DNA of 45,817 nt from Candidatus Nealsoniibacteriota bacterium. Its GTDB lineage: Bacteria; Patescibacteriota; Minisyncoccia; Minisyncoccales; GWA2-38-27. Where the stretch lies: positions 1 to 45,817 of the forward strand of contig JAUWYA010000004.1 of assembly GCA_030616085.1 (NCBI GenBank). Reading direction: 5' to 3'. The notes beneath the pieces were generated by a model that was not told the origin of the DNA, made no database searches, and was given only the letters and a program-made list of their open reading frames with translations. The position numbers and the translations under genes are program-made. Every line of letters begins with the position of its first letter. Positions within the stretch are counted from its first letter, which is position 1. Of this stretch, positions 15,701-23,050 are shown piece by piece.

Positions 15701-17720
15701 GAAAAATTCCACCACTACTATTTGAATTGACAACGTTATTGGTGAGAATATTTTCAGAAGAAGAAGTTAGATCAATTCCATAATAGTTATTCGAAATATT
15801 GTTATTTATAAGAGTGTTATTATTGGAAGAATAAATAATAGGGATTCCGTATACATTATTTGAAACTTTATTGCTGGTTAAAATATTATTGGAAGATTTA
15901 TTGATAAGGAGAATTCCATCCCGCGTATTTGAAACATTTACATTGTCGATTTTCGAATCGTTTGAAAAAGCAAAAAGTATTCCCTGCCCATTATTACTTA
16001 AAGTTAAATCTTTTATAGTTACATTGGTAGAATTTATTACTCCAAGATAGCCAATATCCCAACTTGAATCTATGATCACATTTTCCTGACTAATAAGATA
16101 CTGTATGGGTTTATCGTTTACTTTATTGCTTGTGTCTATATTGTGGATGAATTCGGAAAGAACATCACCATAGACAGAGAAATTCCAAAGATTATTAAAT
16201 ATACTATTACTGATTAAAGTTGTACTAGGAGAATGACTAAGTATAATTCCCCATGAATCATTGAAAGAAACAGTATTCCCATCCAAAGTGTTGTTCTCAG
16301 AAGAGTAAAGGGCAATCCCCCAAGGATTATTCGAAATATTATTATTAATTAGGCTATTTTTTGAAGAAGATTCAAGGTAGACTCCATAATGTTTATTCAA
16401 ATTAGTGGTGTTGCTATCTAGAATGTTATTGCTTGAAGAATCAAGGTAAATTCCAGCCCAACTACCAACGTTAGCAATGTTATTGATAAGAATATTATTA
16501 TTGGAAAAAGAGAGCGAGATTTTACCTTCATTGTGGGAAAGGGTATTTTGATCTGAATATTTAAGGTAAACTTCTTGATGCCGGTTGTTTGAAATAGTGT
16601 TGCTGTTGGAATAATAGAGAGAAATTCCATAATTATTGTCTGGGGCGCTTACTCTCTCTATCTTTGAATTTTGTGTTCTCCAAAAGAAGACGCAACTATT
16701 TTTCGTGAGCACTAAATTCTCCACCGTTACATTATTACAGAATATACAGTAAATCGTGCCAACATTTGTAGTGTTATCATAAATTTGATCGGTTGCATTT
16801 TGAATATAATAAATGGGCTTATTATCAACCGTGTTAGTGGTATCTATATCGTTCATAAAATGCTCGTCAGAGGTACCACTTATGTCAAAATTATGCTGAT
16901 TATCGGTCATCGTATTATTGATTAAAGTGGTATCACCAGATCTATAAAGATAAATCCCAAAGCCTCCGTTAGAAATAGCTGTATTATCAATTAGAGTATT
17001 ATTGGAAGAATTATAGAAATAAATTCCAGACGCGTATTTATTATATTTATTGGTCACGATATTGTTAAAAAATACATTATTAGAGGAATTATATAGATAA
17101 ATATCATGATGAAAATTATTCGCACTACAGTTCTTGATTGTAACACCTGATTTATCTTTCAAATAAATTCCGTATCCACCACCACTACCAGTTATACTAT
17201 GACCGTCACAATCCAAAGTAATGTTATCTGTGGTAATTTCTACTGAACCTGTTATGTCATAGTCCAAAACTGTATCTTCAGAAATAAAAGTTGTTCCTTT
17301 TATTTCTTGGAACCAAACATGGTGGGGCTGAGATAAATCTTGGACCCAGCTATAAGCTCCGTTTTCAGACGAAATAAAAACAGCTTCGTTTTTGTAGCTG
17401 TCTTGGTATTTATAATAGGTCTTATTGGACTCTAAACCTTGAATGGTTAATTCCGTGGAATTGATGTTCTCAGTAGCAGTTTCAATATCCAAACTAATCA
17501 TCCTAGGAATTGACTCTAAAACCACTTTTATCTCTTCAGCGCTTCCCAAAGTAATATCAAGATATTCGCTATCTTTTATTTCAAAATAGGTGCCAGTTCC
17601 TTCTGTTTTTCCTGGTATTGATAATTCTAATTCTGTTGGCTCATCATAAGCTAATACAGGCAGTGCTATTAACAGCACTACTACATTCATTAAAATAAGT
17701 GTTATCAATTTAGTTCTCAT
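12732..17720 (-). CDS. Giant surface protein: NosD-like beta-helix fused to M6-like metalloprotease
   Basis: This 1662-aa protein starts with a signal peptide (MRTKLITLILMNVVVLLIA). Residues about 145-790 are a parallel beta-helix of dozens of short repeats such as NTLIDNTAISNGGFGIYLY, as in NosD/PbH1 proteins that bind carbohydrate or copper. Around residue 980 AHEIGHIIG, then GKWDLMAGGAWNNG and MSSYTKEFLQWL, match the M6 (immune inhibitor A-like) zinc protease core. Two hydrophobic segments near residues 1275-1345 precede a beta-rich domain, and a final TM with RRRVRKR tail ends the protein. It lies between pilB and the response regulator, 8 nt from the latter, so it is probably made with the pilus. 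Confidence 0.8.
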   Translation of the reverse strand: MRTKLITLILMNVVVLLIALPVLAYDEPTELELSIPGKTEGTGTYFEIKDSEYLDITLGSAEEIKVVLESIPRMISLDIETATENINSTELTIQGLESNKTYYKYQDSYKNEAVFISSENGAYSWVQDLSQPHHVWFQEIKGTTFISEDTVLDYDITGSVEITTDNITLDCDGHSITGSGGGYGIYLKDKSGVTIKNCSANNFHHDIYLYNSSNNVFFNNIVTNKYNKYASGIYFYNSSNNTLIDNTAISNGGFGIYLYRSGDTTLINNTMTDNQHNFDISGTSDEHFMNDIDTTNTVDNKPIYYIQNATDQIYDNTTNVGTIYCIFCNNVTVENLVLTKNSCVFFWRTQNSKIERVSAPDNNYGISLYYSNSNTISNNRHQEVYLKYSDQNTLSHNEGKISLSFSNNNILINNIANVGSWAGIYLDSSSNNILDSNTTNLNKHYGVYLESSSKNSLINNNISNNPWGIALYSSENNTLDGNTVSFNDSWGIILSHSPSTTLISNSIFNNLWNFSVYGDVLSEFIHNIDTSNKVNDKPIQYLISQENVIIDSSWDIGYLGVINSTNVTIKDLTLSNNGQGILFAFSNDSKIDNVNVSNTRDGILLINKSSNNILTSNKVSNNVYGIPIIYSSNNNTLINNNISNNYYGIDLTSSSENILTNNVVNSNSSGGIFLYSSNSNKIISNVVMNSNGYGIRAVSSNSNNLVGNDITSNEYIGIYLGSCSSNRIYHNNFIDNNYAQAYVSGGSDNLFDDGYPDGGNYWSDYIGVDFYNGPEQDQSGSDRIGDTPYTFTGGEDGYPFMEESGWEVPPIPTYNVAVILAESADVLHESDPEEYQPCKLLPEKTYPNGRSKEYYQDLTYCVVDYHKENSFETINLDFEIFDDNGNWFKTDKNEEDYLGKKDEFVIDAITLARNKGIELANYDMVIVVHSGTSYQKDYIPILNPHPKKLFTSTWTPDNQPLGYPPYKILVAEDDFIGGQAHEIGHIIGAIITSENTITPDLYKMGNVGKWDLMAGGAWNNGLLFNKGTNPPFMSSYTKEFLQWLNYDIHPKSAYGEHWINSLETSEFGDKVFRYNLTDDVNDESSKYYILETRNRDLKTWDSSLPELTSKHLILYYVDTKGLPEYGYVPEGVIEYQEGMMWNQYRTVTIPGEGSINDGILNPLFNETYRDLDNLVKFSAITDRTVNDKYEIQTKIEEITYDSFNDKFWGIVLRPKSTFKKWLEKIFVPNSIKTSEFYKIKNNFEGIQLTATSFNPQEREGEIGTPVKYSKGETIRIIKIISFEVLISIILLNLLLILLNKKVFPRWRLEKTQRAIKITIKILWIISIIIVIVSISLLVVLYTTPEPSPKPPGVVRTVPNNSLSPILFPPLEPTTSPDLDLHLYCEGGRHIGMDYETGEYEIQIEEAIVSGDNQNAPEWIFIPPDITNCHFVVSSYDNQKFLEENPEIAQEIEDTTDSYDVYARYIDPEADIYISTIISEDIKPGIELEHQISGTHDIAIGPGILLARVDFNPDTLNLKNKGKWVTVYIELPKDYDPNLIDLNTVLLNGQIPAENNPKYEFVTDSNSYLVDIDNNDILERMVKFDQSAVQDILETGEEVEIIITGKLIDGSPFQGSDIIKVISKGKWKNILSLGFLTCFMVRGLLIYRRRVRKRNGVLNKKSK

Positions 17721-17732
17721 AAGTTTTTTACA

Positions 17733-19463
17733 TTACTTCTCCTCTGCTGCTCTTAATATCTCTTCTAAAGAAGTAATGCCTTCTAAAACTTTCAATATCC
17801 CGTCTTGCTTCATTTTAAGCATTCCTTGGCGCTTAGCTTCTTCTCCAATCTGGGCTTCCGAGGGCTTTGTTAGAATCAATTGGCTAAGTTGATCAGTCAT
17901 TTCCAAAATTTCATAAATCCCAATCCGGCCAGAATAACCTACATTATTACATCTTTTACAGCCAACTGGTTCATAAATATAAACGATCTTACCTAATTTG
18001 ACATCCGCCTTGACAGCCGGAGGAAAATTCTCTATTTCCTTTAAAAGTATTCTTTTTATTTCTTTATTTGCTTTTATTTTCTTTTTGCAATGAGGGCAAA
18101 GTTTTCTTACTAATCTTTGGGCAATAGCCAAACTTAAAGTAGGAGGAAGAAGAAACGGCTGAATTCCCATATCAATTAATCTTGGAATTACTCCGAGGGT
18201 ATTTGATGTATGCAAGGTAGAAAGCAAGATATGACCGGTTAAAGCTGCGTGAATAGCCAAGGAAGCAGTCTCTTCATCTCTAATCTCCCCTACCATTAAG
18301 ATATCCGGATCTTGTCTTAAAGTATAACGGAGACCACTGGCAAAACTATAACCAATTTCCGGTTTTACTTGGGACTGATTAACTCCTTCAATAAAATACT
18401 CTACTGGGTCTTCCAATGTCATTATGTTCACCTCCTCTTTGTTAAACAGACTCAAAATAGAATAAAGAGTGGTAGTTTTACCTGAACCGGTGGGCCCGGT
18501 AGCTAAAATCATTCCATATGGTTTTTTTAATGCTCTTTCTATTTTTTTAAGATTTATTCCAATTATACCCATCCCTTTAAAATCAGCTTTTCTTTCACCA
18601 GGATCTAAAATTCTTATTGCTATTTTTTCTCCTAAAGTAGTCGGGAAGCTAGAAACTCTAAAGTCAATATTCCTATCCTCGATTTTAGTGCTAAATCTGC
18701 CGTCCTGGGGAATCCTGGTCTCATCTATTTTTAAATTAGAAAGAATCTTAATCCTAGCTACTACGGCTGGCAAAATCCTCAAAGGTAAAAAAATACTAGA
18801 ATGCAATATCCCGTCTAATCTAAAACGAACTCTTAATTTTTCTCTGCCTGGTTCAATATGAATATCTGAAGCATTGCCGTCAACAGCATGTCTTAATATA
18901 ACTGCTACTACTTTTGAAATTGGAGCTTCTTCTACTACCCTTTCAAGCTCAGTTGGTTTAATTTTTTTCTTGCCAACCTCTTTTTCTTTTTTAAGCTCGG
19001 TTTCCAACTCTTCCAAAGCTCTTGTTACTTCTTTTCTTAAAGTTCGGTATTTTCTTAAAAGTTCATTGAAGTTTGATAAAGTAATTAAGAAAATCCGATA
19101 ACTAAATTTATTCTGACGGGCTAAAAACTCTAAAGCCTCTCTTGCTTTTAAATCCTTAGGATAAACCATGCCTATTTCTAAACGATTCCCTTCTTTAACC
19201 AAAGGTATCATCTGATAATACCTGGCTGATTCTTCAGGAATTGTTTCCAAAACTTTTAAAAGAACATCTTGAGAAGAAACTACTTTAAGAGGTATTTTCA
19301 AGATTTCGCTTTTCATCCCAAACAAAAAATCTTCAGAAACGATTCTTTTCTCTAAAATTACCTCTTCCTCTCTTTGGCCAGAGGTCTTAATTTCATATTC
19401 CAAAGCAGTTGCCTTTTGCTTCTCCAATATTCTTTTTTTAACTAATTGTTGAACTAAGATCAT
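17733..19463 (-). CDS. pilB: Pilus extension ATPase PilB
   Basis: PilB (GspE family) drives pilin polymerisation. The 576-aa protein has an N-terminal MshEN-like region, then DASDIHIE-type start NASDIHIEPG (residues 197-206). The core has Walker A GPTGSGKT (323-330), IMTLEDPVEYF, Walker B ILMVGEIRDEET and His box TGHILLSTLHTS. A zinc-binding tetracysteine is formed by CPHC (456-459) and CKRC (about 505-508), which is diagnostic of PilB rather than PilT. It sits 1 nt before the small membrane protein gene stop in the same operon. Confidence 0.95.
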   Translation of the reverse strand: MILVQQLVKKRILEKQKATALEYEIKTSGQREEEVILEKRIVSEDFLFGMKSEILKIPLKVVSSQDVLLKVLETIPEESARYYQMIPLVKEGNRLEIGMVYPKDLKAREALEFLARQNKFSYRIFLITLSNFNELLRKYRTLRKEVTRALEELETELKKEKEVGKKKIKPTELERVVEEAPISKVVAVILRHAVDGNASDIHIEPGREKLRVRFRLDGILHSSIFLPLRILPAVVARIKILSNLKIDETRIPQDGRFSTKIEDRNIDFRVSSFPTTLGEKIAIRILDPGERKADFKGMGIIGINLKKIERALKKPYGMILATGPTGSGKTTTLYSILSLFNKEEVNIMTLEDPVEYFIEGVNQSQVKPEIGYSFASGLRYTLRQDPDILMVGEIRDEETASLAIHAALTGHILLSTLHTSNTLGVIPRLIDMGIQPFLLPPTLSLAIAQRLVRKLCPHCKKKIKANKEIKRILLKEIENFPPAVKADVKLGKIVYIYEPVGCKRCNNVGYSGRIGIYEILEMTDQLSQLILTKPSEAQIGEEAKRQGMLKMKQDGILKVLEGITSLEEILRAAEEK

Positions 19464-19464
19464 C

Positions 19465-19737
19465 TTAATAAGGTAAAAATGGATTGTCCCGTCCTATTTC
19501 TCCTTCAAAAGAAGGGGCCTTCTCAAAGACCTGTGATTCTTGCAAAAATTGGTTATCTAACACATCAAAATCTATTTTTATTTCTTTTATAGAGCCAACT
19601 GGAGCATTTTCTGAAACAGGTTTTGGTTTTCTAAAATATCCAAACCATAAAATGACAGCAGTAATTACAAACACTGCCATTAGAATTAGTGTTAAATACT
19701 TTTGCTTTTTTCTTTCTTGGATAAAATCAATGGGCAT
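19465..19737 (-). CDS. Small bitopic pilus-operon protein, possibly PilP-like
   Basis: The 90-aa protein has one TM helix (residues 14-34) and a short periplasmic tail ending EGEIGRDNPFLPY. A GRDNPF ending and the location after pilO and before pilB recall the N-terminus of PilP/GspC-type proteins, but the main PilP domain is absent. A role in linking the PilMNO platform to the motor is an inference. Its start codon lies within the target duplication of the adjacent GIY-YIG element (TATGC), so the ancestral junction with pilO was probably an overlap. Confidence 0.6.
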   Translation of the reverse strand: MPIDFIQERKKQKYLTLILMAVFVITAVILWFGYFRKPKPVSENAPVGSIKEIKIDFDVLDNQFLQESQVFEKAPSFEGEIGRDNPFLPY

Positions 19738-19738
19738 A

Positions 19739-20054
19739 CCCCGTAGAAGAATTTCGAAATATTCTTCAATTTTTTAAATTGAAAAAATACTCCTTTAATC
19801 TTCTTTTTAATAATCTTTGACCCTGTGTTGTTTTTAAATAATGTTCTCTTCTCCTGACATCTTTTTCATTTAAACATGCTTCATAATATATCAATATCCA
19901 AGGTCTATATGGTTTAGTAGATTTAACTAATCCTTGATTATGTTCTTTTAATCTTTTTCTTAAATCTAATGCGTAGCCCACGTAGAGATTTCTATTTTTT
20001 TCACTTTGTAAAATATAATTATAGAACATAATCAATTCGAAATTTCTCTACGGG
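19739..20054 (-). mobile_element. Putative minimal mobile element: TIRs plus a GIY-YIG gene
   Basis: Left terminus CCCCGTAGAAGAATTTCGAA and right terminus (inverted) CCCCGTAGAGAAATTTCGAA match at 18 of 20 positions. The 5-bp sequence GCATA (TATGC on the coding strand) flanks both ends (19734-19738 and 20055-20059). Nothing but the GIY-YIG gene lies inside. The insertion sits exactly at the pilO stop/next-gene start junction and supplies a new TAG stop for pilO. Confidence 0.7.
19766..20035 (-). CDS. GIY-YIG family nuclease carried by an inverted-repeat element
   Basis: This 89-aa single-domain protein shows the GIY-YIG fold: YNYILQ and NLYVGYALD (GIY and YIG strands), then DLRKRLKEHNQG with the catalytic Arg, and a Glu-containing helix near YYEACLNEKDVRRREHYLK. 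It is the size of the YhbQ/UPF0213-like group, whose members nick or cut DNA. The gene fills the whole space between terminal repeats, so it is probably the element's own function (as nuclease or transposition helper) and unrelated to pili. ATG at 20035 or 20029 could be used. Confidence 0.88.
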   Translation of the reverse strand: MIMFYNYILQSEKNRNLYVGYALDLRKRLKEHNQGLVKSTKPYRPWILIYYEACLNEKDVRRREHYLKTTQGQRLLKRRLKEYFFNLKN

Positions 20055-20626
20055 GCATAAGATTGGGCCTCCAGATTTAGATTAAAATCAAACAGGTCCT
20101 TTTTTTCTTCGGAAGAAGAAAAACCAATGGACTTAACTTCAATTAATCTGCTGCTTCTATAAACTGCGGAAAGAAAGTTCTTAAAAGCGGAATAAGAGCC
20201 GCTAACTGAAATAGAGAAAGACATTTTTTGAATTTTCCCTCCTGAATCCTCTTGGGTTGAACTTTGTTGAACTGAAGTCTCTGAAGAAAAAAGTCCGCTT
20301 ACGTCAATGTCTGTTAGGATTAAACCATTTTCTGAACTTGTTTTCTCAAAAAAATTAAGAAGATCAGCTATTGAAGAATCCTTAGGAAGAGCAGAATCAA
20401 TCTTAGAAAACTGCTCTTCATATGCTGACAACTTCTCTGAAAGAATTCCTAAGTTTAAAATATATTCCTCTTTTTTTCTAATCTCTTCATCTTTTGTCTC
20501 AATTTCTACTTTTTTCCATTTAAATTCCTGATATTTAGGCCAGCAAAGAAAATATCCTCCTAAGGCCAAAAGGATTAAAAGACAAATAAGAATAATTAAG
20601 GTGGTATGTTTAGAAGTAATCATCAT
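20048..20626 (-). CDS. pilO: Type IV pilus assembly protein PilO
   Basis: PilO is a bitopic inner-membrane protein that pairs with PilN to join the cytoplasmic PilM ring to the pilus. The 192-aa protein has one TM (TLIILICLLILLALGGYFL), a coiled coil (KWKKVEIETKDEEIRKKEEY) and a ferredoxin-like C-terminal domain with MSFSISVSGSYSAFKNFLSAV, the family hallmark. It overlaps pilN by 4 nt. The last two residues and the TAG stop (SYAP-stop) are encoded by the TIR of the GIY-YIG element. Without it the frame would read SYAH then TGA. Confidence 0.87.
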   Translation of the reverse strand: MMITSKHTTLIILICLLILLALGGYFLCWPKYQEFKWKKVEIETKDEEIRKKEEYILNLGILSEKLSAYEEQFSKIDSALPKDSSIADLLNFFEKTSSENGLILTDIDVSGLFSSETSVQQSSTQEDSGGKIQKMSFSISVSGSYSAFKNFLSAVYRSSRLIEVKSIGFSSSEEKKDLFDFNLNLEAQSYAP

Positions 20627-21126
20627 TTAAAAATAAGTGAAAGATTAAAAATAATCTTTCCTTCTTCACCTAATGAAACCCCGGTGATATTTGAACTTGT
20701 TAAAAGAGGCTCTTTTTCTAAAATATCGATTTGCTGTTCAAGGGTTGTAAAATTATCTGCCTCTGCAGAAAGATTTATTTCTCCATTTTCAAAACTAAAA
20801 TCAGAAAACCAAACAGTAGAAAGACAGATTTTCTCTAAAAAAATGAATATATCTAATGTTTTTTTATGTCCTGCAAGCAATGTATTAAAATCATCTATTT
20901 TTTGATTAATTGGCTCAAGTTCCGCCTCTTTCTCTGCTATGGCTTTTTCCAAAGGAGCATCTGCTATATTCCTTTCTTCAAGCTCCTTAGACATTTTCTT
21001 TAAAGAAAATTCAAAATAAGAATAAACAGCAATAAGGCCGATAAGCAAAATCAGCAGGATAATTCCAATAATAATTGTCCAACTAGGTAGTTTAATTCTT
21101 GCTCTTGGAGAAATTTCTATAGCCAT
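20623..21126 (-). CDS. pilN: Type IV pilus assembly protein PilN
   Basis: This 167-aa bitopic protein has N-terminal IEISPRARIKLPSW, which resembles the NLLP-type PilM-binding peptide of PilN though it is not exact. A TM helix (IIIGIILLILLIGLIAVYSYF), a coiled coil (LKKMSKELEERNIADAPLEK) and a C-terminal domain with FLEKICLSTVWFSDFSFENGEINLSA follow. Order pilM-pilN-pilO and length support the assignment. PilN should bind PilM in the cytoplasm and PilO in the periplasm or external space. Confidence 0.82.
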   Translation of the reverse strand: MAIEISPRARIKLPSWTIIIGIILLILLIGLIAVYSYFEFSLKKMSKELEERNIADAPLEKAIAEKEAELEPINQKIDDFNTLLAGHKKTLDIFIFLEKICLSTVWFSDFSFENGEINLSAEADNFTTLEQQIDILEKEPLLTSSNITGVSLGEEGKIIFNLSLIFK

Positions 21127-21262
21127 AAGAACTTAATTTCTAATTACTAATTACTAATTACTAATTTCTAATGTCTAATAATCAATGTCTAAAATATTAT
21201 ATATTTGTTAATTGGGTTTTGGTTATTGGGATTTTGTTAGATATTAGAAATTAGAAATTTGT
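21127..21262. repeat. AATTACTAATTACTAA / AATTTCTAATGTCTAA array between pilM and pilN
   Basis: Short tandem units (ATTACTA, TTTCTAATGTC) run forward on the left and reappear inverted (ATATTAGAAATTAGAAATTTG) on the right, with TTGGGTTTTGGTTATTGGG in between. It resembles the arrays at 39318-39456 and in tsaD and valS. It breaks the otherwise tight pilMNO operon. Confidence 0.7.
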
Positions 21263-21285
21263 CATTTACTTTTGCAAAGCAAAAG

Positions 21286-22407
21286 TTATTCTAATCCTTT
21301 CATTGCCGAACCCATGGCAACAGCATAAATCGGCCCTATTTCTTTTAAAGTATTGGTAAGAATTGCCGAACAGGCAATATTAGAAAAAGGATCAGCAATA
21401 TCTAATTCTTTTTTTAACTCTGTAGAAAAGTATTCTTTTAAACCAGGCATTAACACTAAGCCTCCGGCCAAAATAATCTTTTCTACTTCTTTTCCTTCTT
21501 TTAGATAAAAATTCCTAAACGCCTTCTTGATCTCTTCTAAAATTGAATCAATTAAAGGAATTAAAATCTTTCTAATATTCTTTGATTCTTCAAGATCATC
21601 ATTGATAATCAGTCCATGCTTTTTTTTAATCTCCTCAGCTTCATTATAATCAATATTTAAAGATCTGGCTATAATCTCTGTTAATTGATTGCCGGCAGTA
21701 TTAAAACTATGACTTATTTTTAAAACTCCTTGTTCAACAACACTGCAGGTAGTGCTTCTGGCTCCAATGTCTATCAAACCAATTACTTTCTTTTCTTTCT
21801 CATTTTCACCTCCTTTACCAAATTTTTGGTGTGAGGGTTTAATTAAAGCTCTAGTTAAAGCAAACACTTCTGATTCTAAGATTCTTAAGTTTAAATCAGC
21901 AAGACGAGCAATCTCTCTATACTGATTAACAATATCATTGGGAATAGCTACTACCAAAACTTTAAGAGCAGTCCCAGACGGCTCTCCTTCAATTATAGAC
22001 CAATCTAAAGTAACTTCATCTAAAGGAAGAGGGATATAGGGCCTGATTTCATATTGAACTGCTTGAGAAATTTCATCTTTAGCCATTGCTGGAAGCTTTA
22101 TACTGGTGAAGAAACTGCAAAAATCAGGAATAGAAAAATTGACTTCTTTGGCTTGAATTCCTGCTTCTTTAGAAATGACTTGAATACTTTTAGCTATTTC
22201 TTTATTAGAAAGAGAAAGAATGTTTTTTTGAAAAACCCTAAAAGATCTCCTTTTAAAAGATGAAGTATCTGATCCTCCGTAATTCTCAAGCTTGTATGCT
22301 TGGCCCTTGCGGCTAAGTTCAACAATTCTTACAAAAGAGGTGCCAATATCTATTCCTAAGAATTTCTTGGGCCTAAATCTAAATAAACTACTAATCTTGT
22401 CTAGCAT
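21286..22407 (-). CDS. pilM: Type IV pilus actin-like ATPase PilM
   Basis: PilM is a cytoplasmic actin-fold protein of the pilus alignment subcomplex. The 373-aa protein has the phosphate-1 motif FLGIDIGTSFVRIVEL (about residues 16-31), a central GLIDIGARSTTCSVVEQG (phosphate 2) and EKIILAGGLVLMPGL (adenosine motif). SEVFALTRALIKPS in the middle fits the PilM/FtsA group. The ATG at 22407 follows the inner end of a MITE-like element by 1 nt (GGGG-ATG). The ancestral start, near 22555, is separated from the gene by that element. Confidence 0.93.
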   Translation of the reverse strand: MLDKISSLFRFRPKKFLGIDIGTSFVRIVELSRKGQAYKLENYGGSDTSSFKRRSFRVFQKNILSLSNKEIAKSIQVISKEAGIQAKEVNFSIPDFCSFFTSIKLPAMAKDEISQAVQYEIRPYIPLPLDEVTLDWSIIEGEPSGTALKVLVVAIPNDIVNQYREIARLADLNLRILESEVFALTRALIKPSHQKFGKGGENEKEKKVIGLIDIGARSTTCSVVEQGVLKISHSFNTAGNQLTEIIARSLNIDYNEAEEIKKKHGLIINDDLEESKNIRKILIPLIDSILEEIKKAFRNFYLKEGKEVEKIILAGGLVLMPGLKEYFSTELKKELDIADPFSNIACSAILTNTLKEIGPIYAVAMGSAMKGLE

Positions 22408-22550
22408 CCCCGTAGAAGAATTTCAACAATTAATAATTATAATAATTATTTTTAATTAAATTAAAATTCTTCTTTAATTAAAATTATTTTCTTTTTACCC
22501 CGTTTATTTGGATTTTCTTTCAGAAAATCCAGTTGAAATTTCTCTACGGG
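22408..22550. mobile_element. Non-coding MITE-like relative of the GIY-YIG element, at pilM start
   Basis: Left terminus CCCCGTAGAAGAATTTCAAC (22408-22427) and right terminus, inverted, CCCCGTAGAGAAATTTCAAC (22532-22551) show the same left/right asymmetry (GAAGAA versus GAGAAA) as the GIY-YIG copy. GCAT flanks both sides. The interior is AT-rich, contains a hairpin GGATTTTC-TTTCA-GAAAATCC, and has no gene. Confidence 0.7.
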
Positions 22551-22574
22551 GCATTATTTAATTCTACCATAATT

Positions 22575-22613
22575 AAAAAAAACAACTATGTGGAAAACCA
22601 TATAGTTGTTTTA
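22575..22613 (-). terminator. Rho-independent terminator of the NUDIX operon
   Basis: On the minus strand AACAACTAT...ATAGTTGTT forms a 9-bp stem with a loop containing TTTTCCACA, followed by a run of eight T. It lies just after the NUDIX stop at 22625 and upstream of pilM. Confidence 0.85.
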
Positions 22614-22624
22614 TGTTTACAAAA

Positions 22625-23050
22625 TCACTTGTCTGAAAAATAATCGCCCTTTTTGAAAACCTGAATCTCTCTAATGTGGCCAGGGAAAATATCCTGAGGC
22701 AGATTATCTAAATCAAACCATTTCCACTCATAACATCTTTCAGGCTCATTTAGTATAGGTTCTTTATCTCCAGTATCTTTAGCTAAGAATCCTATTTGAA
22801 GATAATGTTCATCTTCACGTACATCGTTTATAAGTCCTGCGAATTTAAATTCATCTGCTTTCAATCCCGTTTCCTCCCCTAACTCACGCGCAGCAGCTTC
22901 TTTCATGCCTTCTCCGTATTCCAAATGACCGCCTGGCAAACCCCAGGTTCCTGCGCCATATACATTCTTTCTTTTTCCTAATAATAGCTTCTTATTTCGA
23001 ACAACAAATACGTTTATCCCTATATGAAATTTTTCGTATTTCTCTTTCAT
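22625..23050 (-). CDS. NUDIX hydrolase
   Basis: This 141-aa NUDIX protein has an intact Nudix box at residues 41-63 (GHLEYGEGMKEAAARELGEE then TGL), giving the metal-binding REx2EE. The fold resembles MutT/ADP-ribose-type enzymes acting on nucleoside diphosphate derivatives, but substrate is not predictable. KRKNVYGAGTWGLPGG upstream is common in the cytosine/8-oxo-dGTP sanitation subgroup. It overlaps the DNPH1-like gene by 4 nt (ATGA), so the two act together, probably in cleaning or salvaging the nucleotide pool. Confidence 0.9.
   Translation of the reverse strand: MKEKYEKFHIGINVFVVRNKKLLLGKRKNVYGAGTWGLPGGHLEYGEGMKEAAARELGEETGLKADEFKFAGLINDVREDEHYLQIGFLAKDTGDKEPILNEPERCYEWKWFDLDNLPQDIFPGHIREIQVFKKGDYFSDK

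Noticed and set aside
21127-21262. Possible CRISPR array from the regularly repeated ATTACTAATT units
   Set aside because: The units are 7-12 bp, imperfect, directly adjacent without unique spacers, and there are no cas genes. It is an AT-rich repeat array.
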